DNA of 64,000 nucleotides from Vicingus serpentipes (GTDB lineage Bacteria > Bacteroidota > Bacteroidia > Flavobacteriales_E > Vicingaceae). The DNA lies in the NCBI GenBank assembly GCA_024103385.1, contig JAGFIT010000009.1, forward strand, positions 62,001-126,000. Direction: 5' to 3'. The notes beneath the pieces were generated by a model. It had not been told where the DNA came from. It worked only from the letters and a program-made list of their open reading frames with translations, and made no database searches. The translations under genes were made by a program, and so were the position numbers. Position 1 is the stretch's first letter. Every line of letters starts with the position of its first letter. Below are positions 9,144 to 18,434 of this stretch, in pieces.

Positions 9144-11357
9144 TTAACCTATCTTATCTATTCTATCAACACGTTGAACACCCTTAACTTTTAATAGCTT
9201 TGAAATAAGATTAGACAGGTGAGAGATATCTTGAACAAAAACCATTACTGTTCCATCAAAAATACCGTCATGACTATCAAAATTTAATGACCTCATGTTC
9301 ACGTTTAATTCGTTTGATATTACCTGAGTAATGTTATTAACGATACCTTTGTCATCTATTCCAATGATTTTTAACCCAGTTAAAAATTCCATTTTAGACT
9401 CATCAATCCAGCGTGTTTTAATAATTCGGTAAGCATAATTAGACATAAGCTGAACAGCATTACTACAATTGGTTTTGTGTACTTTAATACCCTCATTAAT
9501 AGTTATAAATCCAAAAACTTCGTCTCCAGGAATGGGGTTGCAACAGCTTGCTAATTTGTAATCTAACTTTTCCATATTATCCCCAAAAACCAATACATCA
9601 TTTTTAGGCATCCCTTTTTTACTAGATGACCTTTTTGGTATTAAATATTTTTGAACCCTGTTTTGAATTCCTCTTTTTAATCGAACTAATCCATTCTTAA
9701 TATCGAACTCTTTTAACCCTTTTAATTTAATCTTTCCTGTAGCTATTTGATAATATAATTCTATAGGAGATGAAACCTTATAATAAGTTTGCATCGTTTT
9801 AAGACTGATGTTCTCGTAAGAAATTTTATTCTTTTTGAACTCCTTATCCAGCATTAACTGACCTTCTTTAGCTATTTCTTTTCGCTCTTCTTTTAATGAG
9901 GATTTAATTCTAGATTTTGCACGATGTGTTTTTACGTAATTTAACCAGTCTTCTTTAGGTTTTTGTTTGGTAGAGGTTAAAATTTCTACCTGATCACCAC
10001 TAGTTAATGTATAGCTTAAAGGCACCAATTTATTATTTACTTTAGCTCCCAAACAACTACTTCCTACTTGCGTATGGACTGCAAAAGCAAAATCTAAAGC
10101 ACTAGATCCATAAGGCAAGCTTTTCATATCCCCTTCTGGAGTAAAAACATATATCTCTTCCGCAAATAAATTTAATTTAAAATCATCGATTAAATCCAGT
10201 GCATTCCCTTCACTGTTTTCAAGTAATTCTCTTACTTGATTAATCCATATATCAAACTGACTCTCTGCCCCTCCTTCTTTATACTTCCAATGTGCAGCAA
10301 AACCTTTCTCTGCAATATCATCCATTCTTCTTGTTCTTATCTGTACTTCTACCCATTTTCCAGTAGGACTCATAACTGTGGTATGCAAAGATTCATAGCC
10401 ATTCGCCTTAGGAGCCGATACCCAATCTCTTAATCGTTCAATATTAGGTTGGTAATAATCTGTAACTACGGAGTAAGCTTGCCAACAGTCTGATTTTTCA
10501 GTATCTTCTGATTCCGAATCAATGATAATTCTAATTGCAAATAAATCATAAACCTCTTCAAAAGGTACATTCTTCTTGTTCATTTTATTCCATATGGAAT
10601 AAATTGATTTAGGTCTCCCTTTTATTTCAAATTTCATTCCTTTTTCTTCTAATGATTTCTTAATCGGTGAAGAAAATTTAGAAATAAATCGTTCTCTAAC
10701 AGCTTGTGTTTTCTCTAGTTTAGTCTGAATTTCTTCAAACATTTCTGGTTCTTGGCATTGTAATGATAAATCTTCCAGCTCTGATTTTATAGAATGTAAT
10801 CCCAATCGATGTGCCAATGGAGCATAGAGAAAAAGCGTTTCGGATGCAATTTTCAGTTGCTTGTCTCTACGCATGGAACCAATCGTTCTCATATTATGTA
10901 GTCGATCAGCAATCTTAATTAAGATGACCCTAACATCTTCTGAAAGGGTTAGCAATATTTTTCTGAAATTTTCCGCCTGAAGGGATACGTTATAATCAAC
11001 TACTCCTGAAATTTTAGTCAATCCATCAATAATTAAAGCTTCTTTTTTACCAAAAATATTTTCAATATCTTCTAATGTAATTCTAGTGTCTTCTACTGTA
11101 TCGTGCAATAAAGCACAAATCATAGAGGTAGCTCCCAAACCAATTTCTTCAGCGCATATTCTCGCAACAGCTATAGGATGATATATATAAGGTTCTCCAG
11201 ATTTTCTGCGCATATCCTTATGCGCCTCTAAAGCTAAATCAAAGGCTTTTCGAATCCTCTTTTTTGTAGCTGGGTCTTTTTTAGAATGCTTAGCTGCTTT
11301 CAATAACCCCTTATAAGCTTCTAATATTTCCTTTTTCTCTTTTTCTAAATCTACCAT
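9144..11357 (-). CDS. Bifunctional (p)ppGpp synthetase/hydrolase (RSH)
   Basis: A 737-residue RelA/SpoT homologue controlling the stringent response. The HD hydrolase domain (about 45-190) keeps ICALLHDTVEDT. The synthetase domain (about 240-370) has KGRPKSIYSIWNKM, EVYDLFAIRII and GYESLHTTVMSP. TGS (about 400-460) begins IYVFTPEGD, a zinc-finger/RIS region contains CCNPIPGDEV, and an ACT domain closes the protein. Both catalytic halves look intact, so it should be bifunctional (Rel/SpoT type). It is transcribed alone from the thiolase side (gap 72 bases) and toward fur (gap 77 bases). It is the only RSH gene in the window. Confidence 0.96.
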   Translation of the reverse strand: MVDLEKEKKEILEAYKGLLKAAKHSKKDPATKKRIRKAFDLALEAHKDMRRKSGEPYIYHPIAVARICAEEIGLGATSMICALLHDTVEDTRITLEDIENIFGKKEALIIDGLTKISGVVDYNVSLQAENFRKILLTLSEDVRVILIKIADRLHNMRTIGSMRRDKQLKIASETLFLYAPLAHRLGLHSIKSELEDLSLQCQEPEMFEEIQTKLEKTQAVRERFISKFSSPIKKSLEEKGMKFEIKGRPKSIYSIWNKMNKKNVPFEEVYDLFAIRIIIDSESEDTEKSDCWQAYSVVTDYYQPNIERLRDWVSAPKANGYESLHTTVMSPTGKWVEVQIRTRRMDDIAEKGFAAHWKYKEGGAESQFDIWINQVRELLENSEGNALDLIDDFKLNLFAEEIYVFTPEGDMKSLPYGSSALDFAFAVHTQVGSSCLGAKVNNKLVPLSYTLTSGDQVEILTSTKQKPKEDWLNYVKTHRAKSRIKSSLKEERKEIAKEGQLMLDKEFKKNKISYENISLKTMQTYYKVSSPIELYYQIATGKIKLKGLKEFDIKNGLVRLKRGIQNRVQKYLIPKRSSSKKGMPKNDVLVFGDNMEKLDYKLASCCNPIPGDEVFGFITINEGIKVHKTNCSNAVQLMSNYAYRIIKTRWIDESKMEFLTGLKIIGIDDKGIVNNITQVISNELNVNMRSLNFDSHDGIFDGTVMVFVQDISHLSNLISKLLKVKGVQRVDRIDKIG

Positions 11358-11429
11358 TATAGTTGATGATTTTTAGTTAATCGTGTCTAGAAATTTTCCA
11401 TTCACCAAAAACTATACACTACACGCTAA

Positions 11430-12638
11430 TTATACCCTTTCAATTATGGTAGCGTAACCCTGCCCTACACCAATACACATAGTAACCAATGCATATTTCT
11501 TATTTTGTTTTCGCAACTCTATTGCTGCACTTTGTAATATTCTAGATCCAGTCATTCCTAAAGGATGTCCTATAGCAATAGCTCCCCCATTAGGATTAAT
11601 CCTTGGGTCATTATCAGCTAACCCCATTTTACGCGTACATGCCAAACTTTGTGCTGCGAATGCTTCATTCAATTCAATAACATCTATATCATCCATGGTT
11701 AACCCTGCTCGTTTTAATGCTTTTTGGGTAGCATAAACGGGCCCTATCCCCATTATTCTTGGTTCAACTCCTGCAATAGCACTAGCAACAATACGAGCTT
11801 TTGGCGTTAAACCATACCTTTTTGCAGCTTCCTCTGATGCAATTAGCATTGCGGCAGCACCATCATTTAATCCTGATGAATTACCTGCAGTAACACTTCC
11901 TCCTTCTTTACGAAATGCCCCTCTTAACTGCCCTAAAACCTCCAAAGTGGTGGTTGGCTTTATAAATTCATCTTTATCAAAGACAATTGGGTCTTTCTTT
12001 CTTTGAGGAATTTCTACAACTACAATTTCTTCTGCTAATCGACCATTCTTTTGTGCTGCCGTTGCTTTCATTTGGCTCCAGTAAGCAAATTGATCTTGGT
12101 CTTCTCTACTAATCTTATATAAATCAACCAAATTTTCAGCCGTTTCTCCCATTCCATCAACACCATATAACTCTTTCATTTTAGGATTAATAAAACGCCA
12201 GCCAAAACTAGAATCATACATTTTTGCATCCGTACCAAAAGCTTTCGCTGATTTAGAAATTACATAAGGTCCTCTTGACATATTTTCTACTCCACCAGTA
12301 AGATAAATATCTCCATCTCCTAATTTAATTGCTCTAGAGGCATTTATAGCTGAAGCCATTCCTGAAGCACACAAACGGTTTACCGTTTCTCCACCTACTT
12401 GCCATGGCAATCCCGCTAATAAACCTGACATACGCGCTACATTACGATTATCTTCTCCAGCTTGATTGGCACAACCAAACAATACATCTTCAATTTCTTC
12501 CTGAATTACAGTAGGATTACGTTGCATCAACTCTTTAATTACCAATGCTCCTAAATCATCCGTTCTAATAGCAGATAATGTACCCCCAAAACTTCCAATA
12601 GGTGTTCTTATTGCGTCTATAATATATGCTTCTTTCAT
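11430..12638 (-). CDS. Thiolase, 3-oxoadipyl-CoA / 3-oxo-5,6-dehydrosuberyl-CoA type
   Basis: A 402-residue thiolase II fold enzyme cleaving 3-oxoacyl-CoA with CoA. The nucleophilic Cys sits in NRLCASGMASA (about residue 90), EAFAAQ follows, the general-base His is in GHPLGMTGSR and the second Cys is in CIGVGQG near the end. The motif RFINPKMKELYGVDGMGETAEN is typical of PcaF/PaaJ, which release acetyl-CoA in the beta-ketoadipate and phenylacetate pathways, rather than of biosynthetic AtoB. With the PaaY-like gene at 4724 this hints at aromatic-acid catabolism, but no other pathway gene is here. A general acetyl-CoA acetyltransferase remains possible. Confidence 0.85.
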   Translation of the reverse strand: MKEAYIIDAIRTPIGSFGGTLSAIRTDDLGALVIKELMQRNPTVIQEEIEDVLFGCANQAGEDNRNVARMSGLLAGLPWQVGGETVNRLCASGMASAINASRAIKLGDGDIYLTGGVENMSRGPYVISKSAKAFGTDAKMYDSSFGWRFINPKMKELYGVDGMGETAENLVDLYKISREDQDQFAYWSQMKATAAQKNGRLAEEIVVVEIPQRKKDPIVFDKDEFIKPTTTLEVLGQLRGAFRKEGGSVTAGNSSGLNDGAAAMLIASEEAAKRYGLTPKARIVASAIAGVEPRIMGIGPVYATQKALKRAGLTMDDIDVIELNEAFAAQSLACTRKMGLADNDPRINPNGGAIAIGHPLGMTGSRILQSAAIELRKQNKKYALVTMCIGVGQGYATIIERV

Positions 12639-12663
12639 GTTACTAAACAGTAAATATTGGTAT

Positions 12664-12671
12664 CAAAAATA
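12664..12671 (-). promoter_or_regulatory. Possible -7 box for the thiolase gene
   Basis: Read on the minus strand this is TATTTTTG, matching the Bacteroidota -7 consensus TAnnTTTG. It lies 26 bases upstream of the thiolase ATG. No good -33 TTG was seen at the usual distance, so the call rests on one box. Confidence 0.3.
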
Positions 12672-12686
12672 ATAGTTTAAAACAAA

Positions 12687-12714
12687 AAAACTCCTTAATG
12701 ATTAAGGAGTTTTA
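12687..12714. terminator. Terminator after the small orphan gene
   Basis: Complementary arms ACTCCTTA and TAAGGAGT are flanked by A-runs on the left and T-runs on the right, forming a bidirectional rho-independent type hairpin. It lies 20 bases downstream of the minus-strand gene ending at 12734 and upstream of the thiolase promoter. Confidence 0.75.
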
Positions 12715-12733
12715 GATTTTTAAGAAAGTTATC

Positions 12734-12925
12734 TTATTTTTTTACATAAATCGGTTTTAAGCAATATTGTTCTCCAAAATTAACTTTAACCCAATTAATT
12801 AATTCTTCCACTTCATGCTCCATCAAATATTGATAAGCCTTTGCTAATTCCTTCCTAAACAATTTAATATCAAAACTCACTTTAATTAAAATTTTCTTAC
12901 TGTACTCTAGTGTATTTTTTGCCAT
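12734..12925 (-). CDS. Small conserved-looking protein of unknown function (63 aa)
   Basis: A 63-residue soluble protein, MAKNTLEYSKKILIKVSF..., with an amphipathic, probably helical middle (LFRKELAKAYQYLMEHEVEELINWVK). It has a basic C-terminus (KPIYVKK) and no signal peptide or membrane segment. I do not recognise a family with certainty. The gene looks real because it has a TAnnTTTG box 32 bases upstream (12957-12964) and a dedicated terminator 20 bases downstream, forming a complete monocistronic unit. Both neighbours are independent. It might be a small DNA-, RNA- or ribosome-associated protein, but nothing visible proves this. Confidence 0.65.
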   Translation of the reverse strand: MAKNTLEYSKKILIKVSFDIKLFRKELAKAYQYLMEHEVEELINWVKVNFGEQYCLKPIYVKK

Positions 12926-12956
12926 AACTTTATTGGTTTAAAGGTGATTAAATTTA

Positions 12957-12964
12957 CAAAATTA
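12957..12964 (-). promoter_or_regulatory. -7 box for the 63-aa gene
   Basis: On the minus strand this reads TAATTTTG, matching TAnnTTTG. It sits 32 bases before the ATG at 12925. A TTG lies upstream at 12982-12980 but the spacer is only 15 bases, shorter than the usual 19-21. Confidence 0.4.
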
Positions 12965-13100
12965 TTTGAATAAAGACCACAATTTTTATTTCTTTTTTTA
13001 ACCTTTGTTTTATCAGAAACAAAATTTAATATTATAAACTACAAGTACTAATAACTTATTATTAGGTATTTTTACTTTTAACATTTTTTAATAATTCCTG

Positions 13101-14846
13101 ATGAGAAAAATATTATTTATTATTTCTATTACATTGTCCTCTTTGTTAAGTGGTGCTAATATCAGTTATGAAGTTTCCATGTCTCAACCACACACCCATT
13201 ATTATGAAATAACTATGAAAGTTGAGGGATATCAAAAAGAATATTTTGATATTCAAATGCCTGTATGGTCTCCAGGCTCTTACTTAATAAGAGAATTTGC
13301 CAAAAGTGTAGAAGATGTGGGAGCTACTTTTAATAAAAAACTACTAAAAACAGAAAAAATCAATAAGAACACATGGAGAATTTACGCTGAAAATGCTAAA
13401 AATGTATCTATAACTTATAAAATATACGCATTCGAATTAAGCGTTCGAACTAGTTTTTTAGATGCCTCTCACGGTTACTTTAACGGAACTAGCATGTTTA
13501 TGTTTATTGATGAGTTAAAAAACATTCCTCACCAATTAACCATAATTCCTTTTAAAGAATGGAAAAAAGTAAGTACTTCACTACCTAAAACAGCTGCAAA
13601 AGGTTTTCAATACGAAGCTCCTAATTACGATATTTTAGTTGATTGCCCTGTAGAAATCGGTAATCACGAAACATTTGACTTTACATCGGCAGGAGTAGTT
13701 CATCATGTCGCTATGTATGGAAAAGGAAATTATAATATAGAGCAACTTAAAGTAGATATGGCTAAAGTAACTCAAGCTTGTACTGATGTTTTTGGAGAAA
13801 ACCCTAACAAAGAATATACCTTTATTATTCATAACCTCACTCAAGGAAGTGGTGGTTTAGAACATTTAAGCTCCACTACGCTTCAGGTCAACAGATGGAC
13901 TTATAACGAAAACAACTACAAAGGTTTTTTAAGTTTGGTTGCTCATGAATATTTTCATTTATGGAATGTGAAAAGAATCAGACCTGAAACTTTAGGTCCG
14001 TTTGATTATAATAATGAAAACTATACTAATTTGCTATGGGTAATGGAAGGTTTTACAAGTTATTATGACGAACTACTTTTATATCGAGCAGGTTTTTATG
14101 ATGAAGATGAAATCTTAAGAAAATTTACCGGCTCTATAAACAGTATTGAAAATCAGCCTGGAAATAAAGTTCAGCCAGTTGCTCATTCCAGTTTTGATGC
14201 ATGGATTAAAGCGTATAGAAGAAATGAAAATAGCTACAACACTACTATTTCATACTATACTAAAGGAAGCGTAATTGCGAATATGTTAGATTTAACAATA
14301 ATCCATTCAACTAAGGGTAAAAAAAACTTAGATCATCTAATGCAATATTTATATAATGAGTATTACAAAAAACAAGATAGGGGATTTACTGATGCTGAAA
14401 TGCAATTAGCCATAGAAAAAGTATCGGGATTAAAAATGACTGATTTTTTTGAGAAGTATATCAACGGAACACAAACATTTGATTATAAAACTATTTTTGG
14501 ATATGCTGACTTTTCAGTTAGAACGACCTCTGATAAAAACCCCGATTTTGGAGCATCACTATCTAATAACACTGTAAATACTGTGTATCGTAATTCTTCT
14601 GCTTACGATGGAGGGATAAATGTTAATGATGAAATTTTAGCTATTGATGGTTTTAGATTCAGCAATAATATGGATGAGTTTATTGAAAACAAACAGCTTG
14701 GAGATAGTATCTCTGTGTTATTAAGTAGAGATAATATTATACAAACACTTCATTTTCCTCTTAAAGAAAGAGGTAATACCCGTTATTTTATTTTTAAAGA
14801 TGGTGAAGAAAAAAATGTTGTTCATCAAAAATGGTTACACCAATGA
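13101..14846 (+). CDS. M61-family metallopeptidase with PDZ domain
   Basis: A 581-residue exported zinc peptidase of the glycyl aminopeptidase group (M61). A signal peptide (about 1-18) is followed by a beta-rich N-terminal domain and a gluzincin core. The zinc motif HEYFHLWNVKRIRPE lies at about 282-296, and the third ligand Glu is in MEGFTSYYDE. A C-terminal PDZ domain (about 490-560) contains INVNDEILAIDGF. The activity is presumably aminopeptidase on periplasmic peptides. Its last four bases overlap the folA start (ATGA). It is the first gene of a five-gene plus-strand run to 18434. Confidence 0.93.
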   Translation: MRKILFIISITLSSLLSGANISYEVSMSQPHTHYYEITMKVEGYQKEYFDIQMPVWSPGSYLIREFAKSVEDVGATFNKKLLKTEKINKNTWRIYAENAKNVSITYKIYAFELSVRTSFLDASHGYFNGTSMFMFIDELKNIPHQLTIIPFKEWKKVSTSLPKTAAKGFQYEAPNYDILVDCPVEIGNHETFDFTSAGVVHHVAMYGKGNYNIEQLKVDMAKVTQACTDVFGENPNKEYTFIIHNLTQGSGGLEHLSSTTLQVNRWTYNENNYKGFLSLVAHEYFHLWNVKRIRPETLGPFDYNNENYTNLLWVMEGFTSYYDELLLYRAGFYDEDEILRKFTGSINSIENQPGNKVQPVAHSSFDAWIKAYRRNENSYNTTISYYTKGSVIANMLDLTIIHSTKGKKNLDHLMQYLYNEYYKKQDRGFTDAEMQLAIEKVSGLKMTDFFEKYINGTQTFDYKTIFGYADFSVRTTSDKNPDFGASLSNNTVNTVYRNSSAYDGGINVNDEILAIDGFRFSNNMDEFIENKQLGDSISVLLSRDNIIQTLHFPLKERGNTRYFIFKDGEEKNVVHQKWLHQ

Positions 14847-15352
14847 TTGTTTCTTTAATAGTAGCAATAGCTAAAAATAATGCTATTGGGAAAGACAATG
14901 ATTTATTGTGGCATTTACCGAATGACATGCAATACTTTAAAACAAAAACTTTAAATCACCACATTGTGACAGGGAGAAAAAATTACATCTCAATTCCAAA
15001 AAAATATAGGCCCCTAGTTGACAGAACAAATATAGTTTTAACCAGACAAACTGATTTCAACGAAGATAATTGCATCATTCTTCATTCATTAGAAAAAGCA
15101 ATTGAATATGCCCAACAAAAAAACGAGAAAGAACTATTTATTATAGGAGGAGGACAAATTTACCAAGAAGCATTGTCAAAAAAATTGATTGATAAAATGT
15201 ATATTACGCATGTTAATCATACCTTTGAAGCCGATACATTTTTCCCAGAAATTAACCCTCAATATTGGAAGAAAACAAGCGAAGAAAAATATCCAGCTGA
15301 TGACAAACATTCTTACTCTTACTCATTTGCTGTTTATGAAAAAATCAACTAA
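14843..15352 (+). CDS. folA: Dihydrofolate reductase
   Basis: Reduces dihydrofolate to tetrahydrofolate with NADPH. I chose the ATG at 14843 because it overlaps the M61 stop as ATGA and gives MIVSLIVAIAKNNAIGKDND. The ATG at 14831 would add four residues. The 169-residue product shows the substrate loop LLWHLPNDMQYFKT with the catalytic acidic residue (D in PNDM), a cofactor-site VTGRKNY, and IIGGGQIYQEAL. The length is normal. A trimethoprim-type resistant variant cannot be judged from sequence alone. The lipoprotein gene follows after 23 bases. Confidence 0.95.
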   Translation: MIVSLIVAIAKNNAIGKDNDLLWHLPNDMQYFKTKTLNHHIVTGRKNYISIPKKYRPLVDRTNIVLTRQTDFNEDNCIILHSLEKAIEYAQQKNEKELFIIGGGQIYQEALSKKLIDKMYITHVNHTFEADTFFPEINPQYWKKTSEEKYPADDKHSYSYSFAVYEKIN

Positions 15353-15375
15353 CTTTAATCATTAATATTTTATTC

Positions 15376-16188
15376 ATGAAACAATTTTACACTTTAGTAT
15401 TTGTCCTTCTTGTATTAGGGATAACCAGTTGTAGAGATTCTGATAGAGATGAAGACACAACAACCAACTCCTCTGAAGATTATGCAACAGGACAAACCAT
15501 CATTCATGATATTTTTAAAATAGTTCACCAAGCTGCGTATAGTTCAAAAGGAATAACTACAGCTAACTTAGCAGATACTAACACTATTTTTGGCTGTGAC
15601 ACATTGATTATTGACACTATTTCTAATCCAAAAAAAATAACTGTTCAATTTGACAATCCATGTTCTTTTAATTACGTCAGTAGATCTGGAACAATTATTA
15701 TTACAACCAGTTCAAAGTATGATACTCCAGGAGCATCTACCTCTGTTAATTTTAGTAATTACAACTACAATAATTACTCTATTTTATCTGGAACAGTTTC
15801 TGTTGTATACAATGGTATTGTCGATGGAAAACCTAATTATTCTTTTAACACCAATGAGTTAAGAATCGAAAACAATAGAAAACGAAGTATATATATTCAA
15901 AATACGCAACGTTTTTCTATACAAGCTGGTGAGACCACTGCAACATTTGTAGACGATACTTATTCGATTTCTGGAACTACCAATGGAACTACTTTTGAAG
16001 GAAATAGTTTTACTGCTACAATTACAACTAATTTAACTCTTTTAGGTAGTTGCAGGTGGATAAATAGTGGTCTTGTTAATGTAAGTCCTAATAATAAACC
16101 TGTTAGAAAATTAAATTTTGGATCAAGTTGTGATAATAAAGCTAGTGTTAGTATTTATGATATCACTCATGATATTGCTTTACCATAA
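15376..16188 (+). CDS. Putative lipoprotein of unknown function
   Basis: A 270-residue protein with a lipoprotein signal, MKQFYTLVFVLLVLGITSC (lipobox ending GITSC, Cys19), and an acidic linker RDSDRDEDTTT just after the Cys. The remainder is Thr/Ser/Asn-rich, with short beta-like segments and two cysteines that could pair (FGCD, NPCSF, later LLGSC and GSSCDN). I recognise no domain. Bacteroidota commonly have such hypothetical surface or periplasmic lipoproteins. It lies in the M61-folA run, 6 bases before the flavin reductase gene. Confidence 0.75.
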   Translation: MKQFYTLVFVLLVLGITSCRDSDRDEDTTTNSSEDYATGQTIIHDIFKIVHQAAYSSKGITTANLADTNTIFGCDTLIIDTISNPKKITVQFDNPCSFNYVSRSGTIIITTSSKYDTPGASTSVNFSNYNYNNYSILSGTVSVVYNGIVDGKPNYSFNTNELRIENNRKRSIYIQNTQRFSIQAGETTATFVDDTYSISGTTNGTTFEGNSFTATITTNLTLLGSCRWINSGLVNVSPNNKPVRKLNFGSSCDNKASVSIYDITHDIALP

Positions 16189-16194
16189 CTAAGA

Positions 16195-17031
16195 ATGCTC
16201 ACGATTGATCCACAAGATATTGAAATTCCTAAGTTACATCACTACTTATTAAGTGCTGTTGGACCTCGTCCGATTGCTTTTGCAAGTACTATCGATAAAA
16301 CAGGAACACCCAACTTAAGTCCTTTTAGTTTTTTTAACGTTTTTAGTGCAAATCCACCTATTTTAGTTTTTTCACCTGCTAGATCTGGAAGAACTGGTGC
16401 TACAAAAAACACTTTAGATAATGTAAAAGAAGTAAAAGAAGTAGTCATCAATGTTGTTAATTATGATATTGTACAACAAATGTCCCTCTCTAGTTCTCCT
16501 TATGATAAAAATGTGGATGAATTTGTTAAGTCTGGATTAACTCCTATTCCTTCAGAAAAAATTGAACCTTTTCGAGTAAAAGAATCTCCTGTACAATTTG
16601 AATGCAAAGTGAATGAGATCATTGAACTAGGACAAAATGGTGGAGCTGGGAATTTAGTTATTTGTGAAGTAGTCAATATTCATATTAACGAAGCTGTTTT
16701 AGATGAAAAAGGCATGATTGATCAACAAAAAATTGATTTAGTTAGCCGTATGGGAGGAAATTGGTATTGCAGAGCAGATAAGAATTCCATGTTTGAAATT
16801 GAAAAACCTATCACTACCATAGGCATTGGAGTTGATCAAATTCCTAAAGAAATTAGAAACAGCTCCATTTTAACAGGAAACGATTTAGGATTGTTAGGTA
16901 GTGTTGAATCTTTACCAAACCAAGAAGAAATTAACAACTTTAAAGCTCCTGAAGGAGAAAAGCATAAAGTTGCTCAAGAACTTTTAAATAGAAATGAAGT
17001 TATGAATGCCTGGAAAGTATTGTTGAAATAA
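16195..17031 (+). CDS. Flavin reductase-like protein (FMN-binding split barrel)
   Basis: A 278-residue protein of the flavin reductase-like domain family. The core (about 15-180) has VGPRPIAFASTIDKTG, NLSPFSFFNVFSANPP and FSPARSGRTGATKNT, with the typical FMN-phosphate contacts. Members bind FMN and may reduce it with NAD(P)H or act as flavoproteins of unclear substrate. The C-terminal 100 residues (NSSILTGNDLGLLGS..., EEINNFKAP) are typical for the Bacteroidota form. The gene lies between the lipoprotein (6-base gap) and the AtoE-like transporter (5-base gap). Confidence 0.88.
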   Translation: MLTIDPQDIEIPKLHHYLLSAVGPRPIAFASTIDKTGTPNLSPFSFFNVFSANPPILVFSPARSGRTGATKNTLDNVKEVKEVVINVVNYDIVQQMSLSSSPYDKNVDEFVKSGLTPIPSEKIEPFRVKESPVQFECKVNEIIELGQNGGAGNLVICEVVNIHINEAVLDEKGMIDQQKIDLVSRMGGNWYCRADKNSMFEIEKPITTIGIGVDQIPKEIRNSSILTGNDLGLLGSVESLPNQEEINNFKAPEGEKHKVAQELLNRNEVMNAWKVLLK

Positions 17032-17036
17032 TTAAC

Positions 17037-18434
17037 ATGAGTTTCACTCAAAAATACACCGCTGTATTTAAATCTTTACTTCCTGCTCCTTTCACCATAG
17101 CAGTTATCTTGACCATCACCACTTTTTTTATTGCCTTTTTTATTACTCGTCCTGAAACAGAAAGTATTTCTCATTACACCATCCAATTAATAGAATACTG
17201 GGAGGAAGGGTTGTGGAATAACGGATTACTTGTTTTTGCTATTCAAATGATGTTAATGCTTGTTTTAGGACACACTTTAGCCTTAACAAATCCTGTAAAT
17301 CAACTCATCAATAAAGTTGTTAAAACTTGTAACACCACTGCTAAATCAGCAGCATTAGTTACCTTATTAACAGTAATAGTAAGCCTTTTTAATTGGGGGT
17401 TGGGTTTAATTTTTGGAGCCATATTTGCTCGAAAAGTAGCTGAACATGCTCAAAAAAACAACATCAAAATCAACTATCCTATAATTGGTGCTGCAGGATA
17501 TTCTGGCTTAATGGTTTGGCACGGAGGACTTTCTGGTTCTTCTTTGGCAAAAGTGGCTGAGCCTAATCATATCAAAGAAATGATGAAAGGTATCATCAAT
17601 GAAGCCCAACTGAGTCAATTGCCCAATAGTATTCCTTACACAGAAACCATTGGTTCTAATATGAATATTTTTGTAATACTTGCTGTAATAATTATCCTAC
17701 CATTGGCAATGTTTTTTGTAGGAAAAAAATCTTCTTCCAGTCTTATCAATTTGACTGCGAATTTTGAAACCGATTCAACTCCACATCCAGAAAAAATAGA
17801 AGGCGCAGAAAAATTAGATCATTCTAGCCTTTTTTCGATTTTATTTGGAGGAATATTGCTTTTGTATATTGTCTATAAAATGATGGTTGAGTATCATTTT
17901 AATTTATTACTCTTTTTTAATCCCAATAACATTAATTTATTGCTTTTTGCTTTAGCTTTATTACTACATCAAAATTTTTTCTGTTTTTTGAATGCTATAG
18001 ATAATGCCATTATTGGAGCTGCAGGAATACTTATTCAATTTCCACTTTATTTTGGTATTATGGGAATAATGAAAAGTTCTGGTTTGGTTTCAGATATATC
18101 TGATTTCTTTGTTCAAATATCTACTGCTACTACCTATCCTATTTTTACGTTTATCAGTGCTGGATTAGTAAACATCTTTGTTCCAAGTGGAGGTGGACAA
18201 TGGGCTGTTCAAGGACCTATAATTATTCAAGCCGCTAATGATTTGGGTATTTCTCTACCTAAAAGTATTATGGCTTTAGCTTATGGTGATCAATTAACTA
18301 ATATGTTACAACCTTTTTGGGCATTACCTTTACTAGGGATTACAGGACTAAAAGCCAAAGAAATTCTACCTTACACTTTATTTTTAATGCTAATTGGTGG
18401 TTGTATTTATTTAAGTGCTCTGCTTTTATTTTAA
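17037..18434 (+). CDS. Short-chain fatty acid transporter, AtoE family
   Basis: A 465-residue inner-membrane protein with about 11-13 hydrophobic segments. It carries the AtoE-family features GLGLIFGAIFARKVAEHA, GYSGLMVWHGGLSGSS and NIFVPSGGGQWAVQGP. The E. coli homologue AtoE imports acetoacetate and short-chain fatty acids. The 3' end overlaps by four bases, in convergent orientation, with the stop of the OppC-like gene at 18431. It closes the five-gene run that begins with the M61 peptidase. The substrate in this organism is unknown. Confidence 0.9.
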   Translation: MSFTQKYTAVFKSLLPAPFTIAVILTITTFFIAFFITRPETESISHYTIQLIEYWEEGLWNNGLLVFAIQMMLMLVLGHTLALTNPVNQLINKVVKTCNTTAKSAALVTLLTVIVSLFNWGLGLIFGAIFARKVAEHAQKNNIKINYPIIGAAGYSGLMVWHGGLSGSSLAKVAEPNHIKEMMKGIINEAQLSQLPNSIPYTETIGSNMNIFVILAVIIILPLAMFFVGKKSSSSLINLTANFETDSTPHPEKIEGAEKLDHSSLFSILFGGILLLYIVYKMMVEYHFNLLLFFNPNNINLLLFALALLLHQNFFCFLNAIDNAIIGAAGILIQFPLYFGIMGIMKSSGLVSDISDFFVQISTATTYPIFTFISAGLVNIFVPSGGGQWAVQGPIIIQAANDLGISLPKSIMALAYGDQLTNMLQPFWALPLLGITGLKAKEILPYTLFLMLIGGCIYLSALLLF

